DNA from: Mimachlamys varia
Lineage: Eukaryota > Mollusca > Bivalvia > Pectinida > Pectinidae
Length of the DNA stretch: 64,000 bases
NCBI GenBank assembly: GCA_947623455.1
Contig: OX392529.1
Span: forward strand, 59,105,186 to 59,169,185
Direction of reading: 5' to 3'
Both the position numbers and the translations under genes were made by a program. Positions 57,239-64,000 of the stretch are shown piece after piece (position 1 is the stretch's first letter; every line of letters starts with the position of its first letter). The notes beneath the pieces were generated by a model, which saw only the letters and a program-made list of their open reading frames with translations, did no database searches and was not told the DNA's origin.

Positions 57239-59314
57239 CGGAAATAGCGATCGCCGAAGCGAGAGCTGAATAAACAAGTTGATGGGCACTGCCAGTCGAC
57301 GTAAACTTTGGCTGATTATAACCACTCCCCGTGTTGTATGATTAGTCAAAATGGATACAAGTTGGTTTTTTTTTTTTGCATCTTTTGAACCCGATATACA
57401 AATGTAATTTCTTACATATAGATAATCACTTCCTATTCATATTTCGTCATCAATCACAAGCGCTTACATTCGAGGCGAATGTATACCTAAACAGAGACAT
57501 TCAAACCAATTTCAATGTCAATAAGTCGTTTCCGATTGTTAGAACAGGGGTTTAGCAACCTTATATATACCTGTACATGTGTGTGATATACACATACAAC
57601 TTAATTAATGACATGGACATTACTGTTCGCTCAGATACAAATCTAAATGAAAAGTCATAAAAAATGTTCGAATATGGATCATTTGTAATTTTTAGAACTA
57701 CCTGTCATTACGCTGGTCAATGCCAATAGAGTTATATTATTCTACTAAACTTGGACCTACTGAACATCTTTAATGTTTTTGGGTTTTTTTTCAAACATTA
57801 GTGAATTTTCCGAGGAGCGCGGAAGTGAAATTATTCGAATCCTGCTTTTATTTAAGTTGATGGGTTAATGGCCTCAACGGGTATTGAGATAAATTAAAAT
57901 TAAATTGCAAATAGGCTTCGGTCGGTAAGGTGGTTTCATAAAATACTATTCTATACGTATATAGTCATTATTCCCGTTCAGCGTCTACACATTCTAACTT
58001 ACGAGTATATTCACAGTTTCACGTTAGGTTGCTTACACACAGACATGCGTTACATCTATCGATACATGTTTAATATTTGAAGTTTTGACCACAGACAAAG
58101 TTGAAAAAAGTCTTTTTTTTTTGTATAATGAACAATAAATGGAACCGAAGGAGTTATAGGGGTGTTCTGAGTGGCTTTGTACTTGAAAGGGAATTACGCT
58201 TCAGATACATGTCAGTCATTATGTTCTCCTTCAATGTTTCGGTGTACGACTGTCTTTAAAAATATGTGGCAGGGTCTTTTAAGTGGGTTTGATTACTTTA
58301 TTTCAAATTGACAGGTATTTTTCAAAACGACAAACATAAAAGTATATAAATAAAAGTTTGGTTACATGTTTGCTCACGTCACAAATATTTAGATACAGGG
58401 CTTTGGCTCCGCTCAGGTTCCCTTTTTCGGTCGAACATACGGGTCAGCGGTTAAAGGTCAAACCAGATTTGTGAATAAAGGGTCACTAGCAAATTACCCG
58501 GATCAATGGTGCCCGCAACTTCGCAAGGAAATAAAAACCATCGGCGCCATCTTTATATATTTCGGTTTCTTACCATTTTGACAATTTTTTCTCCAGTTAT
58601 TAAATATATGTGTAAGTCTACAATTATCATTGGCTTTTTTTGTCATTGTGTGACGGTGTATTCGGTCCTGAAACGAAATAAGTATTATTTAACGTGTAAT
58701 CTACTGTTGTTTTTTATACAATTTTATATGTGTGACCTCTCGTTCTTGATGACGTTTCACGATCACAAATTCCAGTTGTTACGTATACGTTATCTGTGTA
58801 GAAGATATTCACAATTTTGTTCACATTGATATTGCACCTCCTATCAGTCTTTATAAACGAAAAAAAACATACAGTAATGTAAAGCCGAAATCGCTATTTT
58901 CCATACCGTCTTGTAGCTAGAATCCACTCAGTTGTATGTTAAAAAGTTCTATTACATGTTATGCTTAAAAAACACAAATACTTTCGTTGATGTGTGTTTG
59001 AATTTTTGAATCATTAAATGAAGAAAAAATGCATAAACCATGTGTCAAATGAGATATGTGAATTATTGACATAATCCGTGATATTGTCGACTTCGGGCCA
59101 CGGTAATCGTACTGATTCGATTCATTTTATTGTGTTTTAAGATTAACTTTTATAATGTTTTACGTTCATAACAAAGGTTGATCTACTAATACACTATCTG
59201 TTTAACAACCACCTCCGTACGTAATGAAGATAGTATACCGAAAAGATGTTCATGGTCACAAGCATGCTGTTATTTTGGATAATAAGCCTCGCACTTCGGC
59301 GATCGCTATTTCCG
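57239..59314. repeat. Stretch bounded by a 21-bp inverted pair (possible DNA element)
   Basis: CGGAAATAGCGATCGCCGAA (57239-) is inverted at 59294-59314 (CTTCGGCGATCGCTATTTCC). Similarity extends inward less perfectly (CGAGAGCTGAATAAACAAG versus TGCGAGGCTTATTATCCAA), as expected for TIRs of a roughly 2.1 kb element. The interior is AT-rich. A 107-codon frame (58506-58829) shows no domain I recognise. A clear target duplication is not visible. Confidence 0.5.
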
Positions 59315-59398
59315 AAATGCCGTGGTCCTTCACAGATATGGGCACACATCCTAGGACACACCGTCCTCCACAGCCTTAACACCACAGCCTCGAAGCAC

Positions 59399-60852
59399 AT
59401 CCCAGCAGGCATTGGACGTCGGATTGACGTCAGATTTACGTCAGATTCAGGTCAGGACGTCACTGACCAGTATTTGACGTAAATAAAACGTAAATATACT
59501 GACGTCATATTGATGTCAGGTTTTGACGTCAAATCTACGTCAAACTAAACCAAAGTTCGGACGAAAAACTAGAAAAGGTTCGTTTGCCAAAGATACTCTA
59601 AACGAATTCTATAAAAGCAGAGACGTAAATAAATGTGTAAATCCTACAAAAACGTTCAAAACAAAGGTATATTTGAAATCTTTATTTTCTTGTTGTAATA
59701 TTCTCTGTTGTATGTATCATAATTATAGAATGGATATTATTTATTTACTTATTCTCAACAAGTAAAGATTACTTAAATTTGTATTATAATAACACACACA
59801 TTATATGCAGTCCCACTAAACTGTAGATAACATTCACGTACATGACCTCACTGATAAGACTGATATGGTCAGTTTCCTGCTCAAACTAGAGATTCCTTTG
59901 TTTGACCAGTATCAGCTAGTGCTGCTGCAGAGGTCAACATACACACACGTGTTGCTGTATCTACGAGAGATTTTAGAGAAAATGTAAGTACATTTCTATA
60001 TTCATGCATATATAATACTATTTTCATATGTCATTATGTTATTTCAGTTTCCTGTCAGAATTTATTTACTTAAAAATTAGCAAATGCAGTAATAAAACCA
60101 GTAAATGTAACAATGTGTGTTGTCTGTACATGCATGTGTATGTATAAGTATGTTGAATTCATATGTGTGACGTTTACATTATTATTACACTGAATGTTTG
60201 TTAAAATAACAATCTACTACTAACATTCTTACATTCAAGCTTTTGTGATCCCATGTGTCTGTTTAACTGTTGAATATTAATTATTTTAATTGCACTTATT
60301 ATATGTATTTACCATAGAAACTTTGAGCTAGAATTCTCGCTATATTGTTTTTAATTGACTACATTATTTGTAAATTTCTGTGTAAAAAATGCTGTTTCTA
60401 AATCATACTTTCGTGTTGAAAAACAATCTTGCAATGATAATAAATCGCATATGTAGTACCTGTATGATGTATTACCGAAAACATAAGCATATATAAAAAG
60501 CATCTAAGATATTATGCAAATTTGTAACAATTAATGTTTTATTTGATTTTCAGAGCGAATTCAAACTAATGTGCAAAGGCAGTAGATGTGGAAAAAGACA
60601 ATCCAGTGCAGTGTGAGAAGAATGACAGAAATTGAAAATACAATAAAATATTAATAAAGAAAAAAAATGACCAAAACCTGACGTAAATTACGTCAATTTC
60701 TAACCAAAATCTGACGTCCGAGTATGGACGTAAATCTGACGTCAGAAATGACGTCAATGTGACTTTCACTTTTGACTACTATTTGACGAAAAACTGACGT
60801 CAGAATTTGACGTAAATCTGACGTAAATATGACGTCCAATGCCTGCTGGGAT
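59399..60852. mobile_element. TIR element with GACGTCA-rich subterminal arrays
   Basis: Left end ATCCCAGCAGGCATTGGACG (59399-) and right end its exact complement (to 60852). With mismatches, the TIRs extend to about 48 bp. Both subterminal regions (59415-59545 and 60680-60835) repeat TGACGTCA or TGACGTAA-type octamers, at least five on the left and eight on the right. The outermost AT on each side could be a 2-bp target duplication. No transposase is recognisable inside, so it is non-autonomous or of an unrecognised type. Confidence 0.85.
59545..60660 (+). other. Exon-like segments inside the GACGTCA element
   Basis: Three pieces look like a small spliced gene. (1) About 59545-59666: KPKFGRKTRKGSFAKDTLNE, NKCVNPTKTFKTK, followed by GTATAT. 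(2) About 59826-59981: HVHDLTDKTDMVSFLLKLEI, PLFDQYQLVLLQRST and YLREILEK, followed by the donor GTAAGT. (3) After TTTGATTTTCAG (about 60554): EFKLMCKGSRCGKRQSS and a stop, with AATAAA-like signals near 60640-60655. I do not recognise the product. It could be a captured host fragment or the element's own protein. Confidence 0.4.
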
Positions 60853-63249
60853 AGCTTTGAAATTGTTTACAAGCATACAGCCGTTAGCAACCAGCTAAAA
60901 TGTCATTACTGACAGACACCAGTTCGACTCCCCATGGCCACCGGACATGGTTTCTGGAGTTAGCATACAGCCCTGCTACAGTTTACATCACACAACCTCC
61001 ACTACCGAAGTTCTGTCTGGTTATGCCCCACCCTACCCAGGGTACCAGACATATACCTAGCACGTGCATGGTTAGCCCATGTTCATAAACTAACCTGAGA
61101 CATACCCAGTGCCTACACTGGCCAAACACGTTTCCCCACTGAACTTAGGAACAGCACATGGCTAAAAAGTGTATAAATGATCTGACACGGTTGAGTAACC
61201 TCAATATCAAACATATTAAACGTAACGTAGACATTGCAGTAAGGAGTATCCTGACACCGGAGTGGTCGGAGTTATTATTTTAATTTTATACATTTATTTC
61301 TCCCTGATACTCTGATTTACAGACTAATATGCAAATGTTAACACTGGGCTATCATTCTATGAACATTGCAGTAACTTTGTTGTATTTTTTTGAAAAGTAT
61401 CAAATTGCTATATGAAAAATATTGGCGCACTCCCATTTGGATATTATTTACTTAATATTTTTTTCGTAAGTACAGATTTTTTTTTATTTTGGGGGCTGAG
61501 CTGCATTTTATATCAATATTACACATAATGGGATAAAGCTTATGCCATATATTTGAAGGAACATTAACATTTCAATATTACCATTTTCAACCAGGTTAGA
61601 ACCAATATGGCTGTACCTAGTCCTTTAAAAAAAGTGGTGAACCAGTTCGTACTTGTTTTATGCTCGTAAATCACGTGATACTCGAGTGCGTTGCAAAGAG
61701 TTTCGAACACTCTTCGTATTTTCTATTCTAGTTGAACTAAAACAATCGTTAGTTGTCTGAATTGTCTCTTAAACACGCGCCGTTTTCTTCAGATCATAAT
61801 TGGTGTTTGTCGCCTCCTGCATAAAACACGAAAGTATCCCACCTCCAATCCCCTCCCCATTCCGCTCAATCAAATCAGATGGTACGTCACCAGGATAAAC
61901 GGGATCGATAAGCACGCGCGTGTCTCGCGCTCAAGGTAAGCCTCGTGTATTTGTGACGCAACTAAAAAACAGCAACGGATAGCTATAAAATAAAAATAGC
62001 AAAAGATATTTATACATTAAGAATAGCATGATATAAATTGTTGATACGATGTACATTTAGTGTAAGTAGATGGTAAACTGATACCTTGTCTTAGCTAACA
62101 TTTCTCGATTTGATGTACCTACTTCGATTTTGATAAACGCGTTTTGTTTAGATTGATCTGTAAAACATATTGTATTGACAGTATTTGTGTTAGTTTCCCC
62201 GGATTCGTTACCGACGCCCTTACTTCCTGTGTGTCATCGACAAATCCAGAAACGTCTAGAACACATAGGTCAAATGTGCCCTATGCTTTTTATTTGAAAG
62301 TATCACTTTTATAAATCAAATATGTGAATGAAGACGACAGAAAAATTGCATTACCAAGTATAAAACAGATCAAGCATTTCAAACTAGCATTTGAATATAA
62401 ACGTCTTTTTTTGTAAATCATGTGAAATGTAGTAAGATAAATGACACGATATTACATGTATTTCGTTTTATACGCACAAGCATTTACAATACGATAAACA
62501 AAAAGACCAGAATAACAGCAGCAACATAATTTTAACTGAGAAAGGACAAGACTAAGGGCAAATACGAGCAAAAATCCGTTCACGGGTTTGAAGACTAATG
62601 TAACACGAGATTCATTAACGTTATACTAGGCGCCTTCCGTAAAAGCAGTCGTTACTTCAAAAAGGTACACCACATGTAGGCCTTCCACAGTCAATGCATT
62701 AAGCATAATACATAGGTTTATGTATTAAGACAAAGTGATGCATTAGCGGGCCTAAAGGTAGCTTTGTTCTGTATTGCGCTAAAACGGTCGGGACAAACAC
62801 ACTTGTTTGCACTCAAGACTTAGATTCGTATCATTCCTTTCTTACTAATAAATCTATTCATTATATAAAACAAATCAGCATCTGGTTTAATTGATGTATA
62901 ATCAGCGTGTATGCTTTTTCAATCATAGAGAATATACAGCTAACTTTGATCGTCGCCTTTATTTCAATGCTATCATTATAATTGATATTGTTACTTCTAT
63001 TATTTTGAAGTTTTTGAATGAGTCGTAATAACGTTCGACATACCTTTTCATAAAGCAATGATTTATGCTTTTTATCAATCCCTTACAACACTGTACTTGG
63101 ATAGCCTCTGTTTGACCAGTCACAAGTTCTGACAATGGTTCATAGCAATCGCATTCATTCAAATACGACTATACCTTTGCCTTTCAAAACATTCGACTTT
63201 CGTTCGAAGCAAACGCTGTCACGTAGGTAACATTAGGCAGTTCAACGGC
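60853..63249. other. No recognisable gene
   Basis: About 2.4 kb of AT-rich sequence. Small frames (60900-61088, 63058-62861, 63162-62959) have no recognisable features. No tandem repeat was noticed before 63250. Confidence 0.4.
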
Positions 63250-64000
63250 TTATGATGAATCCGATTATAAACTGGAAAAAACTGTGTACATGTTCATGCT
63301 GAATCAGATTATAAACAGTGTATATGTACATGATGAATCAGGAAAAAAACTGTGTACATGTTCATGCTGAATCAGATTATAAACAGTGTATATGTACATG
63401 ATGAATCAGGGAAAAAACTGTGTACATGACGAATACGATTACAAACTGTGTACGTGCACATGATGAATACGATTACAAATTGTGTGCATGTGCATGATGA
63501 ATCAGGTAATAAACTACGTAAATCTACATAATGCATCAGGAAAGTGTTTACATGTGAATAATGAATCAGATTATAAACCGTGTACATGTACATGATGAAT
63601 ACGATTACAAACTTATAAATGTACTTGATGAATCATATCATAAACTGTGTACATGTACATGATGAATACGATTATGAACTTAAAAATGTACTTGATGAAT
63701 CAGATTATAAACTGTGTACATGTACATGATGGATACGATTACAAACTTATAAATGTACTTGATGAATCAGATTATAAACAGTGGATATGTACACGATGAA
63801 TCACATTATTAAGAGTGTATATGTACATGCTGAATCAGATTATAAACAGTGTATATGTACACGATGAAACAGATTATAAACAGTGTTTATGTACACGATG
63901 AATAAGATTATAAACAGTGTATATGTACATGTTGAATAAGATGATAAACAGTGGATATGTACACGATGAATCAGATTATAAACAGTGTTTATGTTCACGA
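63250..64000. repeat. About 34-bp minisatellite, running off the right edge
   Basis: The unit is about TGATGAATCAGATTATAAAC then AGTGTATATGTACA, with variants (ACGATTACAAACTTATAAATG, CTGTGTACATGTACATG). Roughly 22 copies, fairly irregular at the left (63250-63560) and more regular to the right. The full extent is not visible. Confidence 0.92.

Noticed and set aside
58506..58829. 107-codon ORF as a membrane protein
   Set aside because: Hydrophobic stretches arise from T-rich sequence. No homology recognised and no gene context.

Overview
The window looks like AT-rich, repeat-dominated nuclear DNA from an invertebrate, most likely a lophotrochozoan and plausibly a bivalve mollusc. The evidence is several non-LTR retrotransposon (LINE) relics, Penelope-like elements (PLEs) with a GIY-YIG domain, tRNA-derived SINEs with a shared central core, a THAP/DDE plus YqaJ DNA transposon, and long minisatellites. 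This assignment is inference. I see no convincing host protein-coding gene, no ordinary tRNA or rRNA gene and no CRISPR array. Almost every recognisable coding segment belongs to a mobile element and is broken.

Layout. 1-3332: a LINE relic entering from the left edge (endonuclease, linker, reverse transcriptase, C-terminal region). 3.3-5.6 kb: unrecognised. 5.6-13.6 kb: a nest of PLE fragments in both orientations, inside and beside a repeat family rich in the motif GGCGGCCATTTTG, plus one minus-strand LINE tail. 15.1-17.7 kb: three different minisatellites side by side (43, 29 and 24 bp units). 19.3-23.1 kb: a Gypsy-type LTR retrotransposon start (leader plus gag ORF 20928-21863) whose gag runs directly into a 21-bp minisatellite; the same gag tail recurs at 19.74 and 27.43 kb. 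23.8-24.2 kb: a SINE with tandemly repeated tRNA-like heads. 25.1-26.2 kb: a LINE relic. 27.0-28.6 kb: a duplicated junction segment, a MITE-like stretch and a second SINE. 28.6-39.5 kb: about 11 kb of the 21-bp minisatellite with higher-order structure.

39.5-43.8 kb is the most interesting unit: a DNA transposon with terminal inverted repeats that carries two convergent, intron-containing genes. One is a THAP plus DDE transposase (+). The other is a SAP, SWIM zinc finger and YqaJ-type nuclease protein (-). This is the organisation I associate with the ISL2EU group of the PIF/Harbinger-like transposons. It sits inside the 21-bp array, which resumes at 43.84 kb. Both genes are decayed.

44.7-45.2 kb: a 45-bp minisatellite. 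45.7-45.9 kb: a long inverted repeat. 46.3-48.5 kb: a decayed LINE. 49.3-50.8 kb: the most complete PLE reverse transcriptase (-). 50.8-51.4 kb: a 28-bp minisatellite. 52.8 kb: a 38-bp CpG-rich repeat. 53.0-55.1 kb: another LINE relic. 55.6-56.7 kb: a PLE end and a mariner-like transposase relic. 57.2-59.3 kb: a stretch bounded by a 21-bp inverted pair. 59.40-60.85 kb: a TIR element with clusters of GACGTCA motifs and exon-like segments inside. From 63.25 kb to the right edge: another minisatellite of about 34 bp. The parts do not form a pathway. They record repeated insertion, nesting and tandem expansion.
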